Positions 32,921 to 42,181 of a DNA stretch of 64,000 bases are shown in pieces (the first letter of the stretch is position 1; each line of letters opens with the position of its first letter). Made by a program: the position numbers and the translations under genes. This DNA is from CAKSHC01 sp045594545 (GTDB taxonomy: Bacteria; Bacillota; Clostridia; Oscillospirales; UMGS1783), in assembly GCA_045594545.1 (NCBI GenBank), contig JAZNYQ010000039.1, forward strand, positions 1 through 64,000. Direction: 5' to 3'. Below the pieces are notes generated by a model, which had not been told where the DNA came from, did no database searches, and saw only the letters and a program-made list of their open reading frames with translations.

Positions 32921-34198
32921 TTATGCCAGCAATTTCTCACAAGCTGCCAGTTTCACGCATACACAGAAGATATCCATCGCCATCTGCAGATCCTCAACCG
33001 AAGGGAAACTGGGCGCAATACGGATATTGCTGTCCTGCGGATCGTTTTTATACGGGAAGGTCGCTCCCGCACCTGTCATGACCACACCCGCCTCTTTCAT
33101 CAGCACAACAATGCGCTTAGCACATCCGGCCATGGCGTTAAAGGAGACGAAATATCCGCCCTTCGGCGTGATCCAACTACCAATATCCAGTCCCCCAAGC
33201 TCTCGAGCCAGCGTATCGGTTACCGCATCAAAACGGGGGCGAAGCACCTGCGCGTGTTTTCTCATGTGCGCCTTGATCCCGTTAACATCCTTAAAGTATT
33301 TAATATGACGCAGTTCGTTGATCTTATCGGGACCAATGGTTTGATAGAACATCTGCTTTTTAATAAAATCAACGTTTGCCTTAGATGCCACCATGCAGGC
33401 CACGCCGGCACCGGGATAGCAGATCTTAGATGTTGAGGCAAATTCAAAGATCATATCCTCGTTGCCATATTCACGAGCCAGAGAGAAGATTTCGGGAATC
33501 TCGATCTCCTCATCAGTCAGATGATGAACCACATAGGCATTATCATAGAAAACACGGAAATCCTCGGCCGCAGGCTTGAGGGCCGCCAAACGGCGCACCG
33601 TTTCATCCGAATACACAATACCGTCGGGATTAGAGTATTTGGGCACACACCAAATGCCTTTGATCGCGGCATCCTGTGCCACCAATTCTTCTACCACATC
33701 CATGTCAGGACCGTTCTCGGTCATGGGCACGGTGATCAATTCGAAACCAAAGAACTCGGTAATGGCAAAATGGCGGTCATAACCGGGCGACGGGCACAGA
33801 AACTTCAGTCCCGCCTGTTTTCCCCAAGGCTTTTCCGAACCGTATACCCCGTGAGTCATGGCACGGGCTACCGTATCATACATCATGGTCAGTGAAGAAT
33901 TTCCGCCTACGATCACCATGGAATCTTCCACGCCCAGCAGATCGGCAAATAATTTCTTGATGGACGGCACGCCGTCAAGTACGCCGTAATTGCGGGCATC
34001 AATACCGTCGATCATGCAATCGGCGCTGTCCTTGATGCAGTGGAGCATATCCTCGCTCAGATCCAATTGCTCCTTACCCGGCTTACCGCGGGACATATCC
34101 AAAGACAGATTACGACTCTGAATCTGTGCATATTCCTTCTGCAGGCCGTTATACAATTCCTGCAGTTCTTCTCTGGTCATTTCTGCGTAAGTTTTCAT
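32921..34198 (-). CDS. Class I aminotransferase, aspartate aminotransferase Ic (PF12897-type)
   Basis: 425-residue PLP enzyme. Its opening MKTYAEMTREELQELY and SLDMSRGKPGKEQLDLS, the VIVGGNSSLTMMYD segment, the FEFASTSKICYPGAGVAC region around the PLP lysine (SK), and the C-terminal RIAPSFPS are typical of the AspAT-Ic subgroup. That subgroup is distinct from ordinary AspC and often annotated only as aminotransferase. It probably transaminates aspartate or a related amino acid. The start at 34198 follows GGAG at 6-base spacing. Confidence 0.88.
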   Translation of the reverse strand: MKTYAEMTREELQELYNGLQKEYAQIQSRNLSLDMSRGKPGKEQLDLSEDMLHCIKDSADCMIDGIDARNYGVLDGVPSIKKLFADLLGVEDSMVIVGGNSSLTMMYDTVARAMTHGVYGSEKPWGKQAGLKFLCPSPGYDRHFAITEFFGFELITVPMTENGPDMDVVEELVAQDAAIKGIWCVPKYSNPDGIVYSDETVRRLAALKPAAEDFRVFYDNAYVVHHLTDEEIEIPEIFSLAREYGNEDMIFEFASTSKICYPGAGVACMVASKANVDFIKKQMFYQTIGPDKINELRHIKYFKDVNGIKAHMRKHAQVLRPRFDAVTDTLARELGGLDIGSWITPKGGYFVSFNAMAGCAKRIVVLMKEAGVVMTGAGATFPYKNDPQDSNIRIAPSFPSVEDLQMAMDIFCVCVKLAACEKLLA

Positions 34199-34211
34199 CT
34201 TTTTCTCCATT

Positions 34212-34931
34212 TTATAACGATTTAATATATTGTACTTCTTCATCGGTTAAAAACCGAGTTTGGCCGGGCTTAATATTACCCAGACGCAACTGAGCGATCG
34301 ACTCTCTCTTGAGCAGTTTTACCTGTAACCCCAACTGTTCGCACATGCGCCGGATCTGACGGTTTTTCCCTTCATAGATGGTGATGTGAAACACACTGCG
34401 TGTTTCGGTCACCTCACGCACCTGAATTTCGGCAGGCTGCAATTGCTCCCCATCCTCCAGAGCCATACCCTCACCCATTTGGCGGATCTGTTCATCGGTC
34501 AATTCGCCGTTCACCGTCACGCGGTAGGTTTTGGGAATATGCGCCGCAGGAGAGGCCAAACGATGAGCCAATTCTCCGTCATCGGTAAGCAATAACATCC
34601 CCTCGGAATCCTTATCCAACCGTCCCACAGGATACACACGGGCACTGATGTTAGGCAGTAGATCTTTTACACATTTCCGCCCCAACTCATCACTAAGCGT
34701 AGTCACATAGCCACGGGGTTTATATAAAATTAGGTAGGTCGGACGGCGCTGCGTAGTTCGTACCGGCTTACCGTCTACCGTGATCTTTTCTTCTCCGGTC
34801 ACCGTCTGCCCCAGATAGGCGGATTTCCCGTTCACGCTGACTCGGCCGGCCTCGATCAGCGCTTCGCCCTGACGCCGAGAACATAAGCCTTGATCAGCCA
34901 AAAATTTTTGCAAACGAATCGGTTTCTCCAT
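34212..34931 (-). CDS. Pseudouridine synthase, RsuA/RluB family
   Basis: 239 residues. An N-terminal S4 RNA-binding domain (IRLQKFLADQGLCSRRQGEALIEAGRVSVNG) is followed by the catalytic domain with PVGRLDKDSEGMLLLTDDGELAHRLA, where the Asp of GRLD is the nucleophile. It ends in the usual GKNRQIRRM block. It modifies a uridine of 23S or 16S rRNA, most likely as RluB. The start at 34931 follows AGGAGG. Confidence 0.93.
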   Translation of the reverse strand: MEKPIRLQKFLADQGLCSRRQGEALIEAGRVSVNGKSAYLGQTVTGEEKITVDGKPVRTTQRRPTYLILYKPRGYVTTLSDELGRKCVKDLLPNISARVYPVGRLDKDSEGMLLLTDDGELAHRLASPAAHIPKTYRVTVNGELTDEQIRQMGEGMALEDGEQLQPAEIQVREVTETRSVFHITIYEGKNRQIRRMCEQLGLQVKLLKRESIAQLRLGNIKPGQTRFLTDEEVQYIKSL

Positions 34932-34972
34932 ATCCAATCCTCCTATCCCATTATTTTATATGATTTTTCAAA

Positions 34973-36091
34973 TTATAGCAACAAAAATTTGAAAATTCTT
35001 CGCCATTCCGATTGAAAACTTTTTGTTACAGACGATGATAACGGGATATCCTCTCTTGCACATAAATCGATGCTCGAAACCGTTTCCCCGTTACACCGGA
35101 TTTCCGCTTTAGCTATCGTCTGTCCCGTACATATGGGGGCAAATACCATTGTCGGGGTTTGCGGCAGAATTTCATATTGCAACCCATCCGACGTATCAGG
35201 CAAGAAAACGGGCATGCTGTTGGCCGCCGTAACCGATGTTGCCGCTCCGCCCGCCACAGGCACTTCCACTGTAATTTCGTCGATCTCGGCTTTTTGTAAG
35301 CGTATCAATTGCGAAAAGCCATAGTCCAGCAACTGCATATGATCCTGCCAATCGTTGGGGGCGCTCAAGGTAACACAGATCAACACTACACCATCCTTAA
35401 CCGCCGAGGATACCAAACATCGTCCCGCCGCTTTGGTAAAGCCCGTCTTCATTCCGGTTGCATGGTCATACATCCGCAACAGAGAGTTGTGATTGTTATA
35501 GCTGTGCGTTATCCCATCCACAGTTGTAAATGTTACGTGCTTTGATGCCACGATACGGGAAATGACCGAATCCTTATTCGCCAACCGCCCAATCTGAGCC
35601 AGTTCCCGTGCCGTTGTATAGTGTGACTCATCCGGCAATCCCGACGGGTTGGTAAAGGCGGTACGAACCAATCCCATCTCCCTTGCCCGACGGTTCATAT
35701 ATTCAATAAAGGCATCCCGATTTCCTTCAAAAGCGTGTTCCGCCAATGCTTCGGCCGCGTCATTTCCCGAACTGAGCAGCAAGGCATAGAGCAGTTGCTC
35801 CACGCTCATACTCTCACCGGCCTGCAAATTGGAACTACTGCCCTCCACGCCTGCCGCCGTTTTACTGATTGTCACAATTTCATCCAATTGACAACATTCC
35901 CGTATCATCAGCGCCGTAAATAACTTTGTGGTACTGGCCATCGGCATGACCGCATCGGCATTCTTTTCATATAATACATGTCCCGTCAATACCTCCACCA
36001 AAATACAACTCTTTGCTGAAACCTCTGTCTGCGCAAATACACATGAGCCGCACATAAAAATGGCAAGTAAAATACTTAGGATTCGCTTCAT
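34973..36091 (-). CDS. D-alanyl-D-alanine carboxypeptidase (DacF-like)
   Basis: Exported penicillin-binding protein that removes terminal D-Ala from peptidoglycan stems. 372 residues with a cleavable signal peptide ending near residue 20. Active-site motifs: ASTTKLFTA (SxxK), SSGNDAAEA (SxN) and HATGMKTGFTKAAG (KTG). A beta-rich C-terminal domain is present but the usual long membrane anchor is weak, so it may be loosely attached. In sporulating Firmicutes DacF-type enzymes trim cortex peptidoglycan. Confidence 0.95.
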   Translation of the reverse strand: MKRILSILLAIFMCGSCVFAQTEVSAKSCILVEVLTGHVLYEKNADAVMPMASTTKLFTALMIRECCQLDEIVTISKTAAGVEGSSSNLQAGESMSVEQLLYALLLSSGNDAAEALAEHAFEGNRDAFIEYMNRRAREMGLVRTAFTNPSGLPDESHYTTARELAQIGRLANKDSVISRIVASKHVTFTTVDGITHSYNNHNSLLRMYDHATGMKTGFTKAAGRCLVSSAVKDGVVLICVTLSAPNDWQDHMQLLDYGFSQLIRLQKAEIDEITVEVPVAGGAATSVTAANSMPVFLPDTSDGLQYEILPQTPTMVFAPICTGQTIAKAEIRCNGETVSSIDLCAREDIPLSSSVTKSFQSEWRRIFKFLLL

Positions 36092-36148
36092 TCTTTCCCC
36101 TCCTGTTCATTCTGCATCATATTCGAAAGCCAAAGGGAAAATGAACAT

Positions 36149-36183
36149 AAAAAAACAGGAAAAGCACTCGGCTTTTCCTGTTT
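36149..36183 (-). terminator. Terminator of rpsU
   Basis: A 13-bp stem (AAACAGGAAAAGC / GCTTTTCCTGTTT) with a 5-base loop, followed on the minus strand by T residues, 6 bases after the rpsU stop. Confidence 0.9.
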
Positions 36184-36188
36184 CTCAC

Positions 36189-36365
36189 TTATTTGTATTT
36201 GCGCTTACGAGCAGCTTCGGACTTTTTCTTACGCTTAACACTGGGTTTCTCGTAATGCTCTCTCTTGCGGAGTTCGGACAACGTGCCGTCCTTCGAGCAG
36301 GATCTCTTAAATCTTCTAAGAGCGCTGTCGAGCGACTCGTTTTCTTTTACCTTAACGACTGCCAT
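36189..36365 (-). CDS. rpsU: Small ribosomal subunit protein bS21
   Basis: 58-residue, highly basic ribosomal protein. It opens MAVVKVKENESLDSALRRFK, has the conserved RRFKRSCSKDGTLSELRKREHYEKPS core and ends in a Lys/Arg-rich tail (KRKKKSEAARKRKYK). The start follows a strong GGAGGGAGGG site. It is a single-gene unit between a consensus promoter and its own terminator, well suited to high expression. Confidence 0.97.
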   Translation of the reverse strand: MAVVKVKENESLDSALRRFKRSCSKDGTLSELRKREHYEKPSVKRKKKSEAARKRKYK

Positions 36366-36410
36366 TATGTTCTACCCTCCCTCCGAATATGAAACCTTAG
36401 ATACTGTTTA

Positions 36411-36439
36411 ATTATAATAAACCAATCGACGATTGTCAA
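36411..36439 (-). promoter_or_regulatory. Promoter of rpsU
   Basis: Perfect consensus on the minus strand: TTGACA (36439-36434), a 17-base spacer and TATAAT (36416-36411), about 46 bases before the start codon. Confidence 0.9.
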
Positions 36440-36447
36440 GCAATATT

Positions 36448-38853
36448 TTACTTTACAACCAAGTTAATTAACTTATTTTTAACATAAATCGTCTTTATGA
36501 TCGATTTTCCGTCAATGGCGGCCTTCACTTTCTCGTCAGCAAGTGCCAAATCCACCACCGTCTGCTGTTCCGAGTCGGGCGCAATGGGAATCAGACTGCG
36601 CAACTTACCGTTGATCTGAACGGGAATCTGAATGGTGTCATCCACCGTTTTGCTCTCATCATATTCCGGCCAAACCGCCGACGTGGTGATATCCTGCTCA
36701 TGACCGCACAACTGCCACATTTCTTCTGCCAGATGCGGCGCAAACGGGCTGACCAGCAGAATATAATCGCTCAACGCCTTCTTGGTGATCGATCCCGCCG
36801 CATAAATATCGTTAAGTAATGCCATCAGCGAAGCAATTGCCGTATTAAACTTCATGTCCTCAATATCGGCCGAAACCTTTTTGATGGTCTTATGGAAATT
36901 CTTCTCCAGAGCGCCGTAATCGTCACCCTCTACCATCATATCCAACAAATTAAAGACACGTTCCAGGAATCGCTTACATCCCTTGATCGACTGGCTTGAC
37001 CAAGGCGCCGCCTTCTCGAAGTCACCGATAAACATGATGAACAGCCGCAAAGTATCGGCGCCGTACTCAGCCACCACATCATCAGGATTGACAACATTAC
37101 CGCGGGATTTGGACATCTTTTCGCCGTTCTCACCCAGAATCATACCGTGTGACGTGCGTTTCTGATAGGGTTCACAGGTCGGCACCACACCCAGATCATA
37201 CAGGAACTTATGCCAGAACCGAGAATACAGCAGATGCAGCGTAGTATGTTCCATACCGCCGTTATACCAGTCGATCGGCGACCAGTACTCCAGCGCCTCT
37301 TTAGATGCCAACGCCTCATCATTGTGCGGATCAATGTAGCGCAGGAAATACCACGACGATCCCGCCCACTGCGGCATCGTATCGGTCTCTCGACGGGCAG
37401 GCGCTCCGCAATGCGGACAGGTCGTGTTGATCCAATCGGTCATATTGGCCAGCGGCGACTCGCCGTTATCGGTCGGCTCATAACTCTCCACCTCCGGCAA
37501 CTGTAAAGGCAATTCGCTTTCCGGAATGGGTACCCAACCGCAATGTTCACAATAAACCATCGGAATCGGCTCACCCCAGTACCGCTGACGGGAGAATACC
37601 CAGTCACGCAACTTGAAGTTTACCTTCTTGGTGCCAATTCCCTGCTCCTCAAAGAATGCAATGATTCTATCAATCGCTTCTTTAACGGTAAGTCCGTTTA
37701 AGAAGCCCGAATTGATCATCGTTCCGTTTTCAATATCGGTAAAGGCCGCCTCGGTAATATCCCCGCCGTCAACGACCTGCACCATCGGCAGATCAAACGC
37801 CTTGGCAAAATCATAGTTATGCGTATCGTGCGCCGGCACCGCCATAATGGCGCCCGTGCCATAAGACATCAACACGTAATCGGATACAAAAATGGGAATC
37901 TCCTCGCCTGTCGCCGGATTAATGGCACGAATGCCGTCTAAACATACACCGGTCTTATCCTTGTTGATCTCACTGCGCTCAAAATCACTCTTGCGCGCCG
38001 CCAACGCCGCATATTCCTTGATGGCATCATAGTTGGCCAGCTTATCCTTGTTGGCCTCAATCATCGGATGCTCGGGCGAAATAACCATATAGGTGGCTCC
38101 GAAAATGGTATCAGGCCGTGTCGTGAAGATCAAGAGCGTATCACCCGCCGTTGTCTTAAAGGATACCTCGGCACCGTAACTCTTTCCAATCCAGTTCTTC
38201 TGCTGGATCTTAACACGCTCAATGAAATCCACCTGATCCAGATCACTGATCAAGCGGTCGGCATACTCGGTAATCTTGAGCATCCACTGACTCTTGACCC
38301 GACGCTCCACAGGCGATCCGCAACGCTCACAAACCCCGTTGATCACTTCCTCGTTCGCCAATACGCATTTACAAGAGGTACACCAGTTAACCGCCATCTC
38401 CTTTTTATAAGCCAATCCCTTCTTGAACAACTGCAAGAAGATCCACTGCGTCCACTTATAATAAGCCGGATCGGTCGTCGAGATCTCTCTGGACCAGTCA
38501 AAGGACATACCCGTCGCCTTGATCTGCTCCTTAAAATGCGCAATGTTCTGGGCGGTCACGATCTTCGGATGAATTTTATTCTTAATCGCATAGTTCTCAG
38601 TCGGCAACCCGAACGCATCCCAACCGATCGGGAACAACACGTTGTAACCGTTGAGACGGCGCTTGCGTGCCACAACATCCATCGCCGTATACGGACGGGT
38701 ATGTCCTACGTGTAAACCCTGTCCCGACGGATACGGAAACTCGATCAGAGCATAGAACTTCGGCTTATCCGAATCGGTGCCCGTCTTAAATGTTTCATTC
38801 TTCTCCCAATGGTCTTGCCATTTCTTTTCAATTGCAGAAAAATCGTATTTCAT
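36448..38853 (-). CDS. leuS: Leucyl-tRNA synthetase
   Basis: 801 residues, normal for bacterial LeuRS. HIGH-type motif FPYPSGQGLHVGHTRPYTAMD near residue 40, an editing CP1 domain in the middle, zinc-type cysteines (WCTSCKCVL, CERCG), and the KMSKS motif in GEKMSKSRGNVVNPDD near residue 590. The C-terminal anticodon-binding and RNA-binding domain is complete. Last gene of a co-directional run from rdgB to rsfS. Confidence 0.97.
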   Translation of the reverse strand: MKYDFSAIEKKWQDHWEKNETFKTGTDSDKPKFYALIEFPYPSGQGLHVGHTRPYTAMDVVARKRRLNGYNVLFPIGWDAFGLPTENYAIKNKIHPKIVTAQNIAHFKEQIKATGMSFDWSREISTTDPAYYKWTQWIFLQLFKKGLAYKKEMAVNWCTSCKCVLANEEVINGVCERCGSPVERRVKSQWMLKITEYADRLISDLDQVDFIERVKIQQKNWIGKSYGAEVSFKTTAGDTLLIFTTRPDTIFGATYMVISPEHPMIEANKDKLANYDAIKEYAALAARKSDFERSEINKDKTGVCLDGIRAINPATGEEIPIFVSDYVLMSYGTGAIMAVPAHDTHNYDFAKAFDLPMVQVVDGGDITEAAFTDIENGTMINSGFLNGLTVKEAIDRIIAFFEEQGIGTKKVNFKLRDWVFSRQRYWGEPIPMVYCEHCGWVPIPESELPLQLPEVESYEPTDNGESPLANMTDWINTTCPHCGAPARRETDTMPQWAGSSWYFLRYIDPHNDEALASKEALEYWSPIDWYNGGMEHTTLHLLYSRFWHKFLYDLGVVPTCEPYQKRTSHGMILGENGEKMSKSRGNVVNPDDVVAEYGADTLRLFIMFIGDFEKAAPWSSQSIKGCKRFLERVFNLLDMMVEGDDYGALEKNFHKTIKKVSADIEDMKFNTAIASLMALLNDIYAAGSITKKALSDYILLVSPFAPHLAEEMWQLCGHEQDITTSAVWPEYDESKTVDDTIQIPVQINGKLRSLIPIAPDSEQQTVVDLALADEKVKAAIDGKSIIKTIYVKNKLINLVVK

Positions 38854-38883
38854 TTTATGCCTTCCTGTCAGCCTTTCGGCGTA

Positions 38884-39237
38884 TTATTCTTTAAATTGAG
38901 CCGTGTCGATCTCATCGGCATCCGCCCAAAGTTTTTCAAGGTTATAATAATCACGAGCCGTAGGGTGGAAAATATGCACCACAACACTGTCGTAATCCAG
39001 CAAGATCCAGTTTCCCGAACTGTACCCTTCCCGATGCGATACCACAACGCCCGCTTGCTCCAACTTGAATTCCACTTCATCGGCAATCGCTTTGATCTGC
39101 GTCACCGACGTACCGTTACAGATGACAAAATAATCGGCCACCGCCGTCAATTTGTCAATCTTCAACACCTTAATGTTGATCGCCTTACGGTTTTCCATAG
39201 CGCCAACAATTGTTTTCAACATTGTATTTTCCATCAT
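38884..39237 (-). CDS. rsfS: Ribosome silencing factor RsfS
   Basis: 117-residue protein binding uL14 on the large subunit to block 70S formation when nutrients are scarce. Typical core: KAINIKVLKIDKLTAVADYFVICNGTSVTQIKAIADEVE and SGNWILLDYDSVVVHIFHPTARDYYNLEKLWADA. The start overlaps the yqeK stop by 4 bases. The nadD-yqeK-rsfS order is conserved in Firmicutes. Confidence 0.96.
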   Translation of the reverse strand: MMENTMLKTIVGAMENRKAINIKVLKIDKLTAVADYFVICNGTSVTQIKAIADEVEFKLEQAGVVVSHREGYSSGNWILLDYDSVVVHIFHPTARDYYNLEKLWADADEIDTAQFKE

Positions 39238-39803
39238 TTCGCCCTTTCTGATACTAATTGATTATAACATAAAAACGTGTCCGGATGAATCGATGCCGAC
39301 TTCTCCAACAACTCCTCAATCGTCTGCTTCATGGCCTGCAACATCATCGCATCCAATCCCTCATCGATTAACGCCCGCACTTCTTCTACTCCGTCAAAGG
39401 TACGGTTTACCTCAATATAATCAGCCAAATACACGATTTTATCCAAGACCGTCATATTCGCCCGCCCCGTCGTGTGATATCGCAACGCATCCAGCACCGT
39501 CGGATCCTCAACACCTAAACACTCACGGGCATATCCCGCCGCCGTCTTGGCATGCCATAACTTGGGCGAGCGCCTTTCCGAATCAGACAAAACGATCCCA
39601 AACCGATCGCATAGATTTAATTGCTCCTGCACCGAACATTCCTTGGTTAGATCGTGCAACCATCCCGCTACCATGGCCTGCTCGGGATCGGCGCCGTATC
39701 GCACCGCCAAGTCCCGCGCCGCATCCACTACGCCGCAGGTGTGCAAATACCGCTTGGGGGATAACCGCTCCTTTGCCAACAACTTAAACTCTTTATTCTC
39801 CAT
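39234..39803 (-). CDS. yqeK: Symmetrical bis(5'-nucleosyl)-tetraphosphatase-type HD protein YqeK
   Basis: 189-residue HD-domain hydrolase. Metal-binding residues are visible as HTCGVVDAARDLAVRYG, AGWLHDLTKE (HD), DALRYHTTGR and IVYLADYIEVNRT. Family members hydrolyse Ap4A. It is co-transcribed with nadD (overlap of 11 bases) and rsfS (4 bases). Confidence 0.94.
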   Translation of the reverse strand: MENKEFKLLAKERLSPKRYLHTCGVVDAARDLAVRYGADPEQAMVAGWLHDLTKECSVQEQLNLCDRFGIVLSDSERRSPKLWHAKTAAGYARECLGVEDPTVLDALRYHTTGRANMTVLDKIVYLADYIEVNRTFDGVEEVRALIDEGLDAMMLQAMKQTIEELLEKSASIHPDTFLCYNQLVSERAK

Positions 39804-40374
39804 GATACAACTGATGCTCCCGCATATACTGCCACACCGCCGGCTCCACCATGTCAGCCGTCACCGATCCGTCCCGTATCTCACTGGAACTGACCGCCAA
39901 AGGCTTGATGAATACCACCCGACAATGGGCACGGTATTTAAAAAAGTAAAAAAACTTTTTCATCCATAACTTCAAAAGAACATGCTTCTCCCGCGCCGCC
40001 GTCACAACGGTCGCCATCGAGAAGATAGCAGCAGGCTCCCGCCACGTTCCTAAGGATAAAAACATATCACTGCCGCAGATTAAATACAAAACGTCAGTCG
40101 GATACTGTTCCTTCAGCTGCCGCAGCGTATCTACCGTGTAACTCTTTCCTTTTCGCTCCAGTTCCATATTGGAAACCTCATAATCAGGAAAGGCTAACTG
40201 CGCCATCTCGTATCGATGCATCGGATCGTTATCCGCCACCGTCTTATGCGGCGGCATATAGGACGGCATGACGATCACACGCTCCAATCCCATCTTTTCC
40301 ACCACACGGTCCAGCAATAGCCGATGTCCCTTATGCGGCGGATTGAAGGTACCTCCGAAAATGCCGATCTTCAC
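39793..40374 (-). CDS. nadD: Nicotinate-nucleotide adenylyltransferase
   Basis: 193 residues; forms NaAD from nicotinate mononucleotide and ATP in NAD synthesis. The nucleotidyltransferase motif IGIFGGTFNPPHKGHRLL is at the start, and the C-terminal ISSSEIR-type motif is present as AVSSSEIRDG. I place the start at the GTG at 40374, six bases after the yhbY stop and preceded by GGAG at 8-base spacing. The longer frame to 40497 lies in yhbY and is rejected. Confidence 0.93.
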   Translation of the reverse strand: MKIGIFGGTFNPPHKGHRLLLDRVVEKMGLERVIVMPSYMPPHKTVADNDPMHRYEMAQLAFPDYEVSNMELERKGKSYTVDTLRQLKEQYPTDVLYLICGSDMFLSLGTWREPAAIFSMATVVTAAREKHVLLKLWMKKFFYFFKYRAHCRVVFIKPLAVSSSEIRDGSVTADMVEPAVWQYMREHQLYHGE

Positions 40375-40379
40375 GCCGA

Positions 40380-40676
40380 TCACTCCAATACGATCTTGCG
40401 TTTTTCGGGATCGCCGGCCGGTCGATATAACACAATTTTGGAACCAATGCACTGCACCACATCGGCACCCAGAGCATCCGCCAACTGTCCGGCACACTCC
40501 TTGGTGCTCATAAATGCCGTTTCCAACACATTGATCTTAAACATTTCCTTGATCTCCAAGGTCTCATCCAACTGCCGAATCAGATTTTCGGTAATACCCG
40601 ATTTCCCCACCTGCTCGGTCGCCTTCATGGTATTTGCCATCTTGCGCAACTGCGCGCGTTGTCCACTGGTAATCAT
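40380..40676 (-). CDS. yhbY: CRM-domain ribosome assembly RNA-binding protein YhbY
   Basis: 98-residue CRS1/YhbY-domain protein that binds pre-50S particles. Core: ITSGQRAQLRKMANTMKATEQVGKSGIT and the C-terminal VQCIGSKIVLYRPAGDPEKR. It overlaps the upstream rdgB by 4 bases and lies just before nadD, the standard Firmicutes order. Confidence 0.95.
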   Translation of the reverse strand: MITSGQRAQLRKMANTMKATEQVGKSGITENLIRQLDETLEIKEMFKINVLETAFMSTKECAGQLADALGADVVQCIGSKIVLYRPAGDPEKRKIVLE

Positions 40677-41266
40677 TGGTTCTCCTGTATCTCTTGTAAT
40701 TTTACACGAAGTGCCGCCAATGCCGCACCCCGATGACTGATTGCATTCTTCTCATCATCTGTCAGTTCCGAAAAAGTCTTCCCCTGCGACGGAATATAGA
40801 AGATGGGGTCGTATCCAAAACCGCCGTTTCCTGCCGCCTCATGGGCAATTTCACCCAAACAGCGCCCCGTTACGGTAAAACTCACATCCTCGGATAATAC
40901 ACAAGCAATCGCACATTCAAAACTGGCACTGCGATCGGCGGCGTCTCCGATCTCCTGTTGCAGTTTGGCAATCTTTTCAGGATAGGTCGCATCTTCCCCG
41001 CCGTAACGCGCCGAGTAAATACCGGGACGTCCGTCCAAGGCATTTACGCACAAACCCGAGTCATCGGCAATCGTGCCCAGCCCCGTTAAAGCAAAGCCGC
41101 ATTGTGCCTTGATCATGGCGTTTTCTTCAAAGGTCGAGCCGATCTCCTCAGGATCAAAGTCTACACCCAATTCCTTAGGAATCACCGTCTCAAAACCGAG
41201 AGGCCCTAATATCTCGTCAATCTCTCTTTTTTTGTTGACGTTATTGGTCGCAATCAGTAATTTCAT
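40673..41266 (-). CDS. rdgB: XTP/dITP diphosphatase (RdgB/HAM1)
   Basis: 197 residues; hydrolyses non-canonical purine nucleoside triphosphates to keep the nucleotide pool clean. Motifs: IATNNVNKKREIDEIL, GSTFEENAMIKA, IADDSGLCVNALDGRPGIYSARYGG, GFGYDPIF and SHRGAALAAL. The start overlaps ftsY by 4 bases. Confidence 0.96.
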   Translation of the reverse strand: MKLLIATNNVNKKREIDEILGPLGFETVIPKELGVDFDPEEIGSTFEENAMIKAQCGFALTGLGTIADDSGLCVNALDGRPGIYSARYGGEDATYPEKIAKLQQEIGDAADRSASFECAIACVLSEDVSFTVTGRCLGEIAHEAAGNGGFGYDPIFYIPSQGKTFSELTDDEKNAISHRGAALAALRVKLQEIQENQ

Positions 41267-42171
41267 TCTAACAATCCTTTAGCATAACTTTCGGGTGAGA
41301 ATAAATCAAAATCATCTACCCCTTCGCCCAAGCCTACAAACTTAATGGGAATTCCCAATTGATGCAATACCCCAATCGCCATACCGCCGCGAGCCGTACC
41401 GTCAAGTTTTGTCAGTACGATTCCCGTCAATCCCGTTGCCGTGGCAAATTCCTTGGCTTGGTTAATGGCGTTTTGTCCGGTCGTTGCATCAATAACTAAC
41501 AAAAATTCCTTATCGGCATCGGGCAATTCCCGCTCGATAACGCGGCTCATCTTGGTTAGTTCATCCATCAAATGTTTCTTATTATGCAATCGGCCGGCCG
41601 TGTCGCAAACGATCACGTCCTTGCCTCTCGCCTTGGCCGCCGCAATGGCATCAAATAAGACCGCCGCCGGATCGCCGCCTTCGCGGTGCTTAACAATATC
41701 GATCTCAATGCGTTTGGCCCAAATATCCAACTGCTCCGACGCCGCCGCGCGGAAGGTATCCCCCGCCGCCAGCAACACCTGTTTGCCGTTATCCTGCAGA
41801 TACTTCGCCAACTTGGCACAGGTCGTCGTTTTACCCGTACCGTTAACGCCGATCACCATGATCACCGACGGCTTGGTGTTGATCTGTAAGGCCGACCGCT
41901 TATCCGACATCTGCTCGGTGATGATTCGCATCAGCAGTTCCCGTACCTGTTCGGCCGTGGAGATCTTCTCTAACTTCGCCTGTTTTCTTAACCTGTCAAT
42001 GATCTCCTCGGTCACTTCCACCCCCGCATCAGCCATGATCAGAGTCTCTTCCAGTTCTTCCAGAAAATCCTCATCCACCGTACGGAAGTTGGAAAGCAGG
42101 GAGTTCATGCTCTCGCCAAAGGATTGGCGGGTCTTGCTTAATGTACTTTTCAGCTTTTCAAAAAGTCCCAT
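41263..42171 (-). CDS. ftsY: Signal recognition particle receptor FtsY
   Basis: 302-residue SRP GTPase receptor that docks ribosome-nascent-chain complexes at the membrane. A helical N domain is followed by the GTPase G domain: GVNGTGKTTTCAKLA (P-loop), DTFRAAASEQL, CDTAGRLHNKKHLMDEL, TKLDGTARGG and GLGEGVDDFDLF. The acidic A domain is nearly absent, as is usual in Gram-positives. It lies 10 bases after smc. Confidence 0.96.
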   Translation of the reverse strand: MGLFEKLKSTLSKTRQSFGESMNSLLSNFRTVDEDFLEELEETLIMADAGVEVTEEIIDRLRKQAKLEKISTAEQVRELLMRIITEQMSDKRSALQINTKPSVIMVIGVNGTGKTTTCAKLAKYLQDNGKQVLLAAGDTFRAAASEQLDIWAKRIEIDIVKHREGGDPAAVLFDAIAAAKARGKDVIVCDTAGRLHNKKHLMDELTKMSRVIERELPDADKEFLLVIDATTGQNAINQAKEFATATGLTGIVLTKLDGTARGGMAIGVLHQLGIPIKFVGLGEGVDDFDLFSPESYAKGLLE

Positions 42172-42181
42172 CTATATGCTC

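Noticed and set aside
34973..36091. Carboxypeptidase as a beta-lactamase
   Set aside because: The SxxK, SxN and KTG motifs fit both, but the signal peptide, ASTTKL context and C-terminal beta domain match D,D-carboxypeptidases.
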